Below are positions 44,260 to 57,215 of a stretch of 64,000 nt of DNA, piece by piece. A program made the position numbers and the translations under genes. The DNA lies in NCBI RefSeq assembly GCF_019430945.1, contig NZ_JAHYCB010000005.1, forward strand, positions 124,001-188,000, given 5' to 3'. This stretch comes from Neorhizobium populisoli (GTDB taxonomy: Bacteria; Pseudomonadota; Alphaproteobacteria; Rhizobiales; Rhizobiaceae). The notes under the pieces are model-generated. The model worked only from the letters and a program-made list of their open reading frames with translations. It was not told the DNA's origin and searched no databases. How positions within the stretch are numbered: the first letter of the stretch is position 1; the number at the start of each line of letters is the position of its first letter.

Positions 44260-45363
44260 GTGCTCAACAAGACCCAACGTCTTCTTTCGCTGACGACCGC
44301 TCTGGTCGTCACCTCGGCCAGCCTGGCTGCTGCCGAGCCGAGCGCCGATCTGATCGCCGCTGCCAAGAAGGAAGGCACGCTCACCACGATCGCGCTTCCG
44401 CACGACTGGTGCGGCTACGGCGACGTCATCGCAGGCTTCAAGGCCAAGTACGGCATCGAAGTCAACGAACTGAACCCGGACGCCGGTTCGGGCGACGAAA
44501 TCGAAGCCATCAAGGCCAACAAGGGCAACAAGGGCCCGCAGGCTCCCGACGTGATCGACGTCGGCCTGTCCTTCGGTCCGTCCGCCAAGGCTGACGGCCT
44601 GATCCAGCCGTACAAGGTCTCCACCTGGGATTCGATCCCGGCCGACGCCAAGGATGCCGACGGCTACTGGTACGGCGATTATTACGGCGTTCTTTCGTTC
44701 GTCGTGAACACCGATATCGTCAAGAACGTCCCGAAGGACTGGGCCGACCTGAAGAAGTCGGAATTCGCGAACTCGATCGCCCTCGCTGGCGACCCGCGCG
44801 CTTCCAACCAGGCCGTTCAGGCTGTTTACGCTGCTGGCGCTGCCACCGGCGAAAAGGATCCGACCAAGATCGGTGCCGCTGGCCTCTCCTACTTCGCCGA
44901 GCTCAACAAGGCCGGCAACCTGGTTCCGGTCATCGGCAAGTCCGCTTCGCTCGCACAGGGCTCCACCCCGGTCGTCGTCGCCTGGGACTATAACGGTCTG
45001 TCCTGGCGCGACACCCTGAAGGGCAACCCGCCGGTACAGGTCGTCGTCCCGGCAACCGGCGTTGTCGCCGGCGTTTACGTCCAGGCGATCTCCGCCTTTG
45101 CCCCGCACCCGAACGCTGCCAAGCTCTGGATGGAATACCTCTATTCCGACGAAGGTCAGCTCGGCTGGCTGAAGGGCTATTGCCACCCGATCCGCTTCAA
45201 CGATCTTGCCAAGAACAACAAGATCCCGAAGAACCTGCTCGACGCCCTGCCGCCGGCTGAAGGCTACGCAAAGTCGATCTTCCCGACGCTCGACGAACAG
45301 GACAAGGGCAAGGCCGCAATCACCACCAAGTGGGATTCGGTCGTCGGCGCCAACGTCAAGTAA
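44260..45363 (+). CDS. ABC transporter periplasmic substrate-binding protein
   Basis: A 367-residue binding protein, first gene of a four-gene importer operon. The GTG start follows AGGAGG by 5 nt. A Sec signal peptide ends near SLAAAEP (~25). The mature start 'ADLIAAAKKEGTLTTIALPHDWCGYGDVIAGFKAKYGIEVNELNPDAGSGDEIEAI' and 'ISAFAPHPNAAKLWMEYLYSDEGQLGWLKGYCHPIRF' are typical of the iron/putrescine/AfuA-like cluster of type 2 binding proteins. These bind ferric iron, sugar phosphates, 2-aminoethylphosphonate or polyamines. No iron-binding Tyr pair is evident by eye. The ligand is unassigned. Confidence 0.88.
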   Translation: MLNKTQRLLSLTTALVVTSASLAAAEPSADLIAAAKKEGTLTTIALPHDWCGYGDVIAGFKAKYGIEVNELNPDAGSGDEIEAIKANKGNKGPQAPDVIDVGLSFGPSAKADGLIQPYKVSTWDSIPADAKDADGYWYGDYYGVLSFVVNTDIVKNVPKDWADLKKSEFANSIALAGDPRASNQAVQAVYAAGAATGEKDPTKIGAAGLSYFAELNKAGNLVPVIGKSASLAQGSTPVVVAWDYNGLSWRDTLKGNPPVQVVVPATGVVAGVYVQAISAFAPHPNAAKLWMEYLYSDEGQLGWLKGYCHPIRFNDLAKNNKIPKNLLDALPPAEGYAKSIFPTLDEQDKGKAAITTKWDSVVGANVK

Positions 45364-45454
45364 TTGTCTGAACCGGCCTCTCCGCGCCATGCGCGGGGAG
45401 GCCTTTCCTTCTCCGGCAGACGCCGGCATCTCCGAAGCTTAGAGCCCGCCCCTC

Positions 45455-46330
45455 ATGAGCACAGCCTCCACGTCCTTCATCGACCGCCGCACTGTCGTGG
45501 ATTGGCTCGGCATCGCGCCGTTCATGATCTTCGCGATGATGTTTCTCATCCTGCCGACGCTTTATCTGGTGACCGGCGCGTTCTTCACGCCCGATGGCCA
45601 GTTCACCTTCAAGAACATTGCCGACCTTTTCACCCCGTCGATTTTGAGCGCCTACTGGATTTCCATCCGGGTATCGGTCGCCTCCTCGATCGGCGGCGCG
45701 GTGATCGGCTTCTTCCTTGCCTGGGCGATCGTCATGGGCGGCCTGCCCGGCTGGATCCGTTCGGGTCTTCTGACTTTTTCGGGCGTCGCATCCAATTTCG
45801 CGGGCGTGCCTCTGGCCTTCGCGTTCCTCGCCACCCTCGGCCGCACCGGCCTCGTCACCGTTCTGCTGCGCGACTGGGTCGGCTTCAATCTCTACGGGAC
45901 CGGTTTCAACATCCTGTCCTTCTTCGGCCTCACCATCACCTACATGTTCTTCCAGATCCCGCTGATGGTGCTGATCCTGACGCCGGCGCTGGACGGCATG
46001 AAGAAGGAATGGCGCGAAGCGGCCGAAATCCTCGGCGCCTCGACCTGGCAATACTGGCGCATGGTCGCGCTGCCGATCCTCTGGCCGAGCCTGATGGGCA
46101 CCACCCTGCTCCTTTTCGCAAACGCCTTCGGCGCCATCGCCACCGCCTACGCGCTGACCGGCTCTTCGCTGAACATCGTTCCGATCCTGCTCTACGCCCA
46201 GATCCGCGGCGACGTGCTGCACAACGCCAATCTTGGTTACGCGCTGGCGCTCGGCATGATCGTCATCACCGGTGTTTCGAACATCCTTTATATCCTTCTG
46301 CGCATCCGCGCCGAACGCTGGCAGAAGTGA
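45455..46330 (+). CDS. ABC transporter permease (binding-protein-dependent, FbpB/PotB-like half)
   Basis: A 291-residue inner-membrane permease with six helices. The EAA loop is 'EWREAAEILGASTWQYWRMVALPILWPSLMGTTLLLFANAFGAIATAYAL', which docks on the ATPase. The N-terminus 'VDWLGIAPFMIFAMMFLILPTLYLVTGAFF' matches PotB/PhnU-like permeases. It lies 91 nt after the binding-protein gene and 10 nt before the second permease gene. Confidence 0.9.
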   Translation: MSTASTSFIDRRTVVDWLGIAPFMIFAMMFLILPTLYLVTGAFFTPDGQFTFKNIADLFTPSILSAYWISIRVSVASSIGGAVIGFFLAWAIVMGGLPGWIRSGLLTFSGVASNFAGVPLAFAFLATLGRTGLVTVLLRDWVGFNLYGTGFNILSFFGLTITYMFFQIPLMVLILTPALDGMKKEWREAAEILGASTWQYWRMVALPILWPSLMGTTLLLFANAFGAIATAYALTGSSLNIVPILLYAQIRGDVLHNANLGYALALGMIVITGVSNILYILLRIRAERWQK

Positions 46331-46340
46331 GGGCGCAGAC

Positions 46341-47129
46341 ATGAAAGCAAGCAAAGCCCTCGCCTGGTTCGCCATCGCCATCGGTGTCATCTATTTCTTC
46401 GTACCGCTGATCGGAACGTTCGAATTCTCGATGCGCATGCGCCGCGGCGCCTATTCCTTCGACGCCTATCAGTCGGTGTTTTCGGACGCACAGTTCCAGT
46501 CGACCTTCGGTTTCTCGATGCTGATGGCGCTTTTCACCATCATCTTCGGCATGCTGCTGGTGGTTCCGACAGCCTATTGGGTACGTTTGCGGCTGCCGCA
46601 AATGCGTCCGGTCATCGAGTTCCTGACGCTGATGCCGCTGGTCATCCCGGCGATCGTCATCGTCTTCGGTTACCTGCGCCTTTACAATTCCTCGTCCTGG
46701 ATCCCCTTCACGGGTTCCATCCAGGGCACCAACATGCTGCTCGTCCTCTCCTACATCACGCTGTCGCTCCCCTACATGTACCGTTCGGTCGATACGGCAA
46801 TGCGTGCAATCGACGTGCGGACGCTGACGGAAGCCGCGGAAATCCTCGGCGCCAAGTGGCCGACCATCATGTTCCGCTGCATCTTCCCGAACGTTATGTC
46901 GGGCGTGCTGTCCGGTGCCTTCATCACCTTCGCGATCGTCATGGGTGAATTCACCATGGCCGCCCTTCTCAACCGCCCGGCTTTCGGTCCCTACCTGCAG
47001 CTCGTCGGCGCCAATCGCGCCTATGAGCCCTCGGCGCTCGCCATCATCGCCTTCGCCATCACCTGGTTCTCGATGGGCCTCCTGCAGCTTGTCTCCCGTT
47101 TCAGCAAAATGGCGCCCTCCAAGGCCTAA
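46341..47129 (+). CDS. ABC transporter permease (PotC-like half)
   Basis: A 262-residue second permease of the importer, with six helices and the EAA loop 'RTLTEAAEILGAKWPTIMFRCIFPNVMSGVLSGAFITFAIVMGEFTMAALL'. The ATG at 46341 lies 10 nt after the first permease stop, with GAGGGCG upstream; the frame is open from 46272 within the previous gene but that segment has no family sequence. It is 13 nt before the ATPase gene. Confidence 0.9.
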   Translation: MKASKALAWFAIAIGVIYFFVPLIGTFEFSMRMRRGAYSFDAYQSVFSDAQFQSTFGFSMLMALFTIIFGMLLVVPTAYWVRLRLPQMRPVIEFLTLMPLVIPAIVIVFGYLRLYNSSSWIPFTGSIQGTNMLLVLSYITLSLPYMYRSVDTAMRAIDVRTLTEAAEILGAKWPTIMFRCIFPNVMSGVLSGAFITFAIVMGEFTMAALLNRPAFGPYLQLVGANRAYEPSALAIIAFAITWFSMGLLQLVSRFSKMAPSKA

Positions 47130-47142
47130 GGATTTTTCGACA

Positions 47143-48204
47143 ATGTCGTTCCTCGTTCTCGAACATATCAAAAAAAGCTTCGGCCAGACCCAGGTCGTCA
47201 AGGACTTCAACATGTCGATCGAGAAGGGCGAGTTCGTCTCGTTCCTCGGCCCGTCGGGTTGCGGCAAGACGACCGTGCTTCGCATGATCGCCGGTTTCGA
47301 AAATCCGAGCGACGGCGCCATTTCGATCAACGGCAAGAACCAGAACAAGCTGAAGACCAACCAGCGCAATATCGGCATGGTCTTCCAGGCCTATGCGCTG
47401 TTCCCAAACATGAACGTCTTCGACAACGTCGCCTTCGGCCTGAAGATTGCCGGCATGAACAAGGCCGACATCGACAAGCGGGTTAAGGAGATGCTGAAAC
47501 TCATCTCTCTCGATCATCTCGCCGACCGTTACCCCTACCAGATGTCCGGCGGCCAGCAGCAGCGCGTGGCACTCGCCCGCGCGCTTGCCCCAAAGCCACA
47601 GGTCCTGCTGCTCGACGAACCGCTTTCGGCGCTCGATGCCAAGATCCGTGTTTCGCTGCGCGAGGAAATCCGCCAGATCCAGCGTCAGCTCGGGATCACC
47701 ACAGTCTTCGTCACCCACGACCAGGAAGAGGCGCTGTCGATCTCCGACCGCATCGTGGTGATGAATGCCGGCCGTGCCGACCAGATCGGCGCGCCGTCCG
47801 AAATCTATAACCGCCCGGCAACCCGCTTTGTCGCGTCCTTCGTCGGCACGCTGAACATGATCGACGCGACCGTCGCCGATCCGGCTGCCAATACCGTCAA
47901 GGTCGGCGAGAACACCGTCAAGCTCAAGGAATCAATCGGCGCGCTCAAAGGCGGCGACAAGATTTCGATCGCGCTGCGCCCGGAAGCCGGCTCGCTGTCG
48001 GAAAGTGCCAAGGGCGATACCTCGATTACCGGCACGGTCGTGCTGTCGCACTTCCTGGGTTCGGTCATCCGCACCAAGATCGATGTGGGCGGCAACCTGA
48101 TATCATTCGACATGTTCAATTCGCCCGATACGGTCCAGCCACAGCCGGGCGAAACGGTGACGCTGCGCTTCAACGCCAGCGATTTCCTGATCGTCCGCGA
48201 CTGA
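47143..48204 (+). CDS. ABC transporter ATP-binding protein (PotA/FbpC-type)
   Basis: A 353-residue ATPase. Walker A 'LGPSGCGKTTVLRMIAGFENPSDG' (~37-45), Q loop 'VFQAYALFPNMNVFDNV', signature 'YQMSGGQQQRVALARAL', Walker B 'LLLDEPLSALDAKIRVSLR' and H loop 'VFVTHDQEEAL' are all intact. The C-terminal ~110 residues form a TOBE-type regulatory domain ('ISIALRPEAGSL ... ITGTVVLSHFLGSVIRTKIDVGG'). It energises the importer encoded by the three genes upstream. The start at 47143 is family-typical. A bidirectional terminator follows. Confidence 0.93.
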   Translation: MSFLVLEHIKKSFGQTQVVKDFNMSIEKGEFVSFLGPSGCGKTTVLRMIAGFENPSDGAISINGKNQNKLKTNQRNIGMVFQAYALFPNMNVFDNVAFGLKIAGMNKADIDKRVKEMLKLISLDHLADRYPYQMSGGQQQRVALARALAPKPQVLLLDEPLSALDAKIRVSLREEIRQIQRQLGITTVFVTHDQEEALSISDRIVVMNAGRADQIGAPSEIYNRPATRFVASFVGTLNMIDATVADPAANTVKVGENTVKLKESIGALKGGDKISIALRPEAGSLSESAKGDTSITGTVVLSHFLGSVIRTKIDVGGNLISFDMFNSPDTVQPQPGETVTLRFNASDFLIVRD

Positions 48205-48230
48205 TAACGCGCGAAACGGGATCGAATAGA

Positions 48231-48256
48231 AAAGGGCGCCAAGTGGCGCCCTTTTT
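48231..48256. terminator. Bidirectional terminator between the ABC operon and metH
   Basis: AAAGGGCGCC - AAGT - GGCGCCCTTTTT. The stem of 7 G-C-rich pairs is flanked by A and T runs on both sides, so it can end the importer operon and the convergent metH transcript. Confidence 0.9.
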
Positions 48257-48286
48257 GCATTGATTCTGTGGGTGTCGGGACGCGGC

Positions 48287-52060
<3,774 letters not shown>

Positions 52061-52097
52061 GGTGCACCCTTCATCGAATTCAAATTAGCTCGATAAC

Positions 52098-52119
52098 GAC
52101 ATAAACATATCTTTATGTC
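52098..52119. promoter_or_regulatory. Candidate SahR operator of metH
   Basis: An inverted repeat with arms GACATAAA / TTTATGTC around CATATC, 38-59 bp upstream of the metH start. The core ATAAACATATCTTTAT (52101-52116) equals the reverse complement of the core at 21115-21130. Confidence 0.75.
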
Positions 52120-52252
52120 AATATATAACCATAGCGCGCCGGCATATAAACGCCTGCACGATAATCGATTTAAGAATGCCGGTGACAGGCAACCGGCCCG
52201 GCGCTATAGGCGTTCTGAGTGACGTACCCGTCCCAACGATTCCGAGGTTTTC

Positions 52253-53509
52253 ATGAGCGACAACGGTCTGAACGGTAGCAACTGGGCAAGCCTTCCCTAT
52301 CATCGGCGCTGGCTTCTGGATCAGGCAAACGGCCTGTTCGATTTCTTCCAGTATCGCGCCATGAATCCCAAGGGCGGCTTCTTCGATCTCGACGACCAGG
52401 GCAACCCGCTCGGCGGCGCCAACCCGACCCGCGGTATCCATGCCTCGGCCCGCATGGTGCATTGTTATTCTATCGGTTACCTGCTTGGCCGTCCCGGTGC
52501 CGGCGACATCATCGACCACGGCATGCGCTATCTCTGGGAACGCCACCGCGATACCGAACATGGCGGCTATTTCTGGCAGGTTAATGACGACGGCGCAGCG
52601 GACTCCAATAAACAGGGTTACGGCCACGCTTTCGTGCTGCTCGCCGCCTCTTCCGCCAAGATCGCCGGCCACCCGCTGGCCGACCAGATGCTAGCCGATA
52701 TCACCGAGGTTTTGGAAGCCCGTTTCTGGGAACCGAAGCACGGCGCGATCGCCGAAGAATTCCAGCGCGACTGGTCGCCGATCGACGGTGGCAGCTATCG
52801 CGGCCAGAATTCCAACATGCACCTCACCGAAGCGCTGATGGCAGCCTTCGAGGCGACAGGCGAGAAGGCCTATCTCGACAAGGCGGAAAGCATCGCCGAT
52901 CTGGTCATCCGCCGTCTCGCCGGCAGCGTCGGGTTCCGGGTTGCCGAACATTTCGATCCGAACTGGGTGATCGACAAGGATTATTACCATCCGGATGAGA
53001 TGTTCCGGCCGGCCGGCACGACGCCCGGCCACTGGCTGGAATGGTCGCGCCTCCTGCTGCAGCTCTGGACGCTCGGCGGCAAGCAGCATGGCTGGATGGC
53101 GGAAGCCGCCAAGGCGCTGTTCGTGCAGTCCATGTCACTCGGCTGGGACAAGGCAAAAGGTGGTTTCTTCTACACGCTCGACTGGGCCGACAAGCCGGCC
53201 AAGACCAACAAGCTCTGGTGGCCGATGTGCGAAGCTGCGGGTGCGGCCCACTTCCTCAATGAAACGCTACCTTCCGACAGCTTTTACGAAGACAGCTACC
53301 GGCTGATCTGGGGCACGATCGCCAACCGCTTCATCGATCACAAAAACGGCGGCTGGCACGAGGAACTGACCGAGGACATGGCCCCGGCGCACACGCTCTT
53401 CCCCGGCAAGGGCGATATCTACCACGCCCTGCAGGCCTGCCTCATTCCGCTTTTCCCGGCCACCGGCAGCCTCACCAAGGTGATCGTCGACGCCGAAGGC
53501 CGTATCTGA
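52253..53509 (+). CDS. AGE-family epimerase/isomerase (N-acylglucosamine 2-epimerase-like)
   Basis: A 418-residue (alpha/alpha)6-barrel enzyme. Conserved blocks are 'GFFDLDDQGNPL', 'TRGIHASARMVHCYSIGYLLGRPGAGDIIDHGMRYL', 'GYGHAFVLLAASS', 'NSNMHLTEALMAAFEATGEKAYLDKAESIADLV', 'TTPGHWLEWSRLLLQLW' and 'KGDIYHALQACLIP', with the catalytic His residues in 'GHWLEW' and 'DIYHALQA'. Relatives include mannose isomerase (YihS/ManI) and GlcNAc 2-epimerase; I cannot decide which. It stands alone, divergent from metH. Confidence 0.88.
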   Translation: MSDNGLNGSNWASLPYHRRWLLDQANGLFDFFQYRAMNPKGGFFDLDDQGNPLGGANPTRGIHASARMVHCYSIGYLLGRPGAGDIIDHGMRYLWERHRDTEHGGYFWQVNDDGAADSNKQGYGHAFVLLAASSAKIAGHPLADQMLADITEVLEARFWEPKHGAIAEEFQRDWSPIDGGSYRGQNSNMHLTEALMAAFEATGEKAYLDKAESIADLVIRRLAGSVGFRVAEHFDPNWVIDKDYYHPDEMFRPAGTTPGHWLEWSRLLLQLWTLGGKQHGWMAEAAKALFVQSMSLGWDKAKGGFFYTLDWADKPAKTNKLWWPMCEAAGAAHFLNETLPSDSFYEDSYRLIWGTIANRFIDHKNGGWHEELTEDMAPAHTLFPGKGDIYHALQACLIPLFPATGSLTKVIVDAEGRI

Positions 53510-53595
53510 CGGCAACCATCACCTTGCGGTGACGGAACCAAGCGAGCTTCGATCGGTTTCCGGTGTCACAATCGAACACCGGAAACCACCAAACC

Positions 53596-54081
53596 ATGCT
53601 CAATACATTAGCCGACGAATTTTCCCATGATGCGCCCGTCGCGATCGAGGTGCTGTTCGCTCGCCTCTTCGGCGCTGCTCTTCTCTGCGGTCTGATCGGG
53701 CTGGAACGGGAGACCCGCAACAATGCCGCCGGCCTACGCACCAATATGCTGATAGGCCTCGCAGCAGCGGTCTTCACGCTGGTCGGCCTGCAGATCATGC
53801 ATGAGTTCGGCAACCAGCCCAATACGGTGCAGATCGATCCGCTGCGTCTCATCGAAGCGATCACCGCCGGCATCGCGTTCCTCGCGGCCGGCGTGGTGTT
53901 CCAGATGCGCGGCGACGTCAAAGGTTTGACGACCGGGGCGAGCATGTGGCTTTCCGGCGCGATCGGGCTCTGCGTCGGGCTTGGCATGTGGGTTGTCGCT
54001 GCGGTCGCAACGGCTGCCGGCATCTTCATCCTCTGGCTGCTGAGGAAGACGCAGGTCGCCGCCGGCATCAAGGAAGAATAG
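53596..54081 (+). CDS. MgtC/SapB-family membrane protein
   Basis: A 161-residue protein with about four or five helices. The MgtC signature is 'GAALLCGLIGLERETRNNAAGLRTNMLIGLAAAVFTLVG', followed by 'ITAGIAFLAAGVVFQMRGDVKGLTTGASMWLSGAIGLCVGLGMW'. MgtC proteins aid adaptation to low Mg and acid pH and inhibit the F-ATPase in Salmonella. The ATG at 53596 is chosen over an in-frame GTG at 53563. It ends 2 bp from the stop of the convergent kinase gene. It lacks the C-terminal ACT-like domain of classical MgtC. Confidence 0.85.
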   Translation: MLNTLADEFSHDAPVAIEVLFARLFGAALLCGLIGLERETRNNAAGLRTNMLIGLAAAVFTLVGLQIMHEFGNQPNTVQIDPLRLIEAITAGIAFLAAGVVFQMRGDVKGLTTGASMWLSGAIGLCVGLGMWVVAAVATAAGIFILWLLRKTQVAAGIKEE

Positions 54082-54083
54082 AT

Positions 54084-57026
54084 CTAACCGCGGCCCTGCC
54101 TGGGCAGCATGGCTCGGATACGCGAGGCAAGCTGCTCATAGTCATAAGGCTTGGTAATCAGCGCCGTATTGCCAAGCTCCTCCGAGCCCGGCACGTTACG
54201 GTCACCGGTCGCGAAGATCACCGGCAGGTCCGGCAGGGTTTCGCGCAGTTTCAACGCAAGCTGCAGCCCGCTCATTTCCGGCAAGTGAACGTCGGTCACG
54301 AGAATATCGACCGACCTGCCTGCGACCTCGGAAATCGCTTCCTGCCCCGACCCCGCCTCAACCACATTCATGCCCGCATCCTGCAGGAAATCTGCCGTTG
54401 AAATGCGGATGAGCGCCTCGTCTTCCACGAGGAGGATAGTCACGGGCCCGATCGCCGCCGCCACGGGTTCCGGCACAACCGGCGTTTCCGTCGCCGGCAC
54501 AGGAACGGACAACGGCCGCTCCGGCCAGCGCGGCGGCGCACCTTCGCGGCTAGCATCGATGATCTGGCGGATCTTTCGTGCCAGAGCTTCGCGCGTGTAG
54601 GGCTTGCTGAGCAGGTTGACGCCGGGATCCAACCGACCGCCGTGAACGATCGAATTCTCCGTGTAACCGGAAGTGAAAAGCACGCCGAGATGCGGCAGGC
54701 GCTCCTTGGCCTTCTTGGCAAGGTCGCGGCTTTTCAGGCGGCCGGGCATCACCACGTCGGTAAACAGGACATCGATCGGCACGCCGCTCTCGATGATCGC
54801 AAGGCCGCTATCGGCGTCCCGCGCCCGCAGCACCCGGTAACCGAGCTCCGACAACAGGCTGACAGTGATCTCGCGCACCGCCTCGTCATCTTCGACGACG
54901 AGAATGGTCTCGCTGCCGCCGGAAGCAATACCGGCCGTCATCTCGGCAACAGCGTCCTCTTCTTCCATCGTCCGCGGCAGGTAGATGCGCACCGTCGTGC
55001 CGTTGCCCGGCTCGCTGTAGATCTTGATATGCCCGCCGGACTGCTTGACGAAGCCATAAACCATCGACAGGCCAAGACCGGTCCCCTTGCCTTCCGGCTT
55101 GGTGGTGAAGAACGGGTCGAAGACCTTTTCCAGGATTTCCGGCGTCATGCCGGTGCCGGTATCGGTGACCGCCAGCATGACATATTGACCGCTTTCGACA
55201 TCGAACGTATGGCGCGCATATTCGTCGTCGAGATAGGCATTGCCGAGCTCGATCGTCAGCTTGCCCTGGCCGTTCATCGCGTCACGGGCGTTGATCGCAA
55301 GGTTGAGCAGCGCATTCTCGACATTGCTGGAATCTGCGAGCGTATTCCAAAGCCCGCCGCCGACGATCGTGTCGATCTCGATCGCCTCGCCAAGACTGCG
55401 ACGCAGAAGATGATCCATTTCGCGGATCAGCCGGCTGAGATTGACCGCTTTAGGCGATAGCGGCTGACGGCGCCCGAAAGCGAGAAGCTGCGAGGCGAGA
55501 CGCGCCCCGCGCGACGCGCCGGAAAGTGCGCTGGTAATACGTTTCTCCGCCACATCGTTGCCAGCGACTTCGCGGCTCAACAGCTGGAGATTGCCGGTGA
55601 TGACCTGCAGGAGATTGTTGAAGTCGTGCGCGATACCGCCGGCCAGATTGCCGATCGCCTCCATCTTCTGGCTCTGGCGCAGCACTTCCTGGGTGCGCTC
55701 CAGCTCGATCGTCCGTTCCTCAACCCGATGACCCAGCGTCACCGCAAGGTTGGAGAGCTGCGTCTCGGTCTGCTTCTGCTCGTCGATATCGGTATTGGTG
55801 GCGACCCACAGGGTGATCTCGCCCTCGGCATTCTTGATCGGTACGGCACGTGTGATGAACCAGCGATAGACGCCGTCATACCGCCTCAGCCGGATCTCGC
55901 ATTCCAGCCGGCTGCCGCTTCGCAAGGCCTCGCCCCAGGCCCGGGCGATATTCGGAGAATCGTCCGGGTGCAGCATATCCGACCGGCTTTCGCGGTCGAA
56001 ATAGAAGGATTCCATGCCGCTATAGGCAAAGATCTGATCGTTGCACCACTGCATCCGGCCGTCTGGCGTCGCGGTCCAGACATGGGTCGGAAGCGCCTGC
56101 GCCAATGTGCGGAACCGGTCTTCGTTGTCCCGTGCCGCTTCCTGTGCCCGCCGAAGCTCGGTGACATCATGCCCCTGCACGAAGATGCCGCTGACGGCGC
56201 CATCACGGCCCCGGATGGGCTGATAGATGAAGTCGAGAAAGCGCTCCTCCACGTCCCGGTCATGAGACGCCTGCAGGAAAATTCGAGCCCCATGAGCACT
56301 GTAAGGCTTGCCGCTGCGATAGACCTCGTCGAGAAGCTCGTAGAAACCTTGCCCTGCAATATCCGGCAGTGCCTCACGCACGGTCTTGCCGATCACCTCT
56401 TCTCGACTGATAAGGGCGAGATAGGCGCCATTGACAATGCTGAACACATGGTCCGGCCCGCGCAGGATCGCCATGAAACCCGGTGCCTGCTCGAACAGCA
56501 TCCTGAGATATTCACGTTCTTCTCCAAGCGCGACGTTCTGCCCCTGCACCGCATCGGCGCGGCGCATCAGGTCGCTATGCATCTGCAACGCCCCGCCGCC
56601 GGACGACGACCGGCTGCGCAGAAGGTGGAGTTCGGTGACATCGACCGTATGCTGAAGGATAAGGCTGATTTCGCCGCTTGCCTCCCGGAGCGGCGTATGT
56701 GTCGCGCTCCAATAGCGATCCTCAAGCTCCCCATCCGGACCGGCGATCGGATATGGAATGAGAGGCAGGTGATCGACTTTGCCGGTCGAAAAAACCTTTG
56801 CGAACGACTGGCGCAGAAGACGGTTCGGCTCGGAATCGGGTTCGCTTGGAAAAGCCTCGAACATCGTCAGGCCGACGAGTTCTTCGCGGGTCCGTCCGGT
56901 GACGACCAGATAGGCATCATTCATCCCTACAAGCCGTAGCTCCCGGTCAATGATGACATAGGGATTCGGCGAGAGATTGAACAATTGATTCAAGTCGATA
57001 TCGGAAAGCTCCGTTAGTCGGAACAT
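54084..57026 (-). CDS. Hybrid sensor histidine kinase with three PAS and two receiver domains
   Basis: A 980-residue cytoplasmic kinase. Domains: PAS1 (~15-130, '[32 protein letters not shown]'), PAS2 (~175-300), PAS3 (~310-430, '[19 protein letters not shown]'), HisKA with the phospho-acceptor His in '[22 protein letters not shown]', HATPase ('[12 protein letters not shown]', '[44 protein letters not shown]'), receiver 1 ('[10 protein letters not shown] ... [10 protein letters not shown]') and receiver 2 ('VEDEALIRI ... [13 protein letters not shown]'). It has no membrane segment. No output regulator is adjacent. An alternative start is 57053 (MSNLHQG). Confidence 0.9.
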   Translation of the reverse strand: MFRLTELSDIDLNQLFNLSPNPYVIIDRELRLVGMNDAYLVVTGRTREELVGLTMFEAFPSEPDSEPNRLLRQSFAKVFSTGKVDHLPLIPYPIAGPDGELEDRYWSATHTPLREASGEISLILQHTVDVTELHLLRSRSSSGGGALQMHSDLMRRADAVQGQNVALGEEREYLRMLFEQAPGFMAILRGPDHVFSIVNGAYLALISREEVIGKTVREALPDIAGQGFYELLDEVYRSGKPYSAHGARIFLQASHDRDVEERFLDFIYQPIRGRDGAVSGIFVQGHDVTELRRAQEAARDNEDRFRTLAQALPTHVWTATPDGRMQWCNDQIFAYSGMESFYFDRESRSDMLHPDDSPNIARAWGEALRSGSRLECEIRLRRYDGVYRWFITRAVPIKNAEGEITLWVATNTDIDEQKQTETQLSNLAVTLGHRVEERTIELERTQEVLRQSQKMEAIGNLAGGIAHDFNNLLQVITGNLQLLSREVAGNDVAEKRITSALSGASRGARLASQLLAFGRRQPLSPKAVNLSRLIREMDHLLRRSLGEAIEIDTIVGGGLWNTLADSSNVENALLNLAINARDAMNGQGKLTIELGNAYLDDEYARHTFDVESGQYVMLAVTDTGTGMTPEILEKVFDPFFTTKPEGKGTGLGLSMVYGFVKQSGGHIKIYSEPGNGTTVRIYLPRTMEEEDAVAEMTAGIASGGSETILVVEDDEAVREITVSLLSELGYRVLRARDADSGLAIIESGVPIDVLFTDVVMPGRLKSRDLAKKAKERLPHLGVLFTSGYTENSIVHGGRLDPGVNLLSKPYTREALARKIRQIIDASREGAPPRWPERPLSVPVPATETPVVPEPVAAAIGPVTILLVEDEALIRISTADFLQDAGMNVVEAGSGQEAISEVAGRSVDILVTDVHLPEMSGLQLALKLRETLPDLPVIFATGDRNVPGSEELGNTALITKPYDYEQLASRIRAMLPRQGRG

Positions 57027-57215
57027 GCGTCGTCCCTGATGCAAATTCGACATCAGGTTATAGGGCTTCCCCGCGCGTTTACAATTGAAATCAAGCAACG
57101 ACTGAAAAACTGACAATGCATCGGACGTCGGCGCTAAGAAACACCTAACACTTGGATTTTTCTTCCTGTTCCGGGACGCACGTTGCCGCCGGAGCAATGC
57201 AAAAGCGATGGCCTG

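Noticed and set aside
52061..52252. SAM or cobalamin riboswitch upstream of metH (or metF)
   Set aside because: The leaders are short and show no B12-box or SAM-riboswitch core; a protein operator explains the conserved element better.
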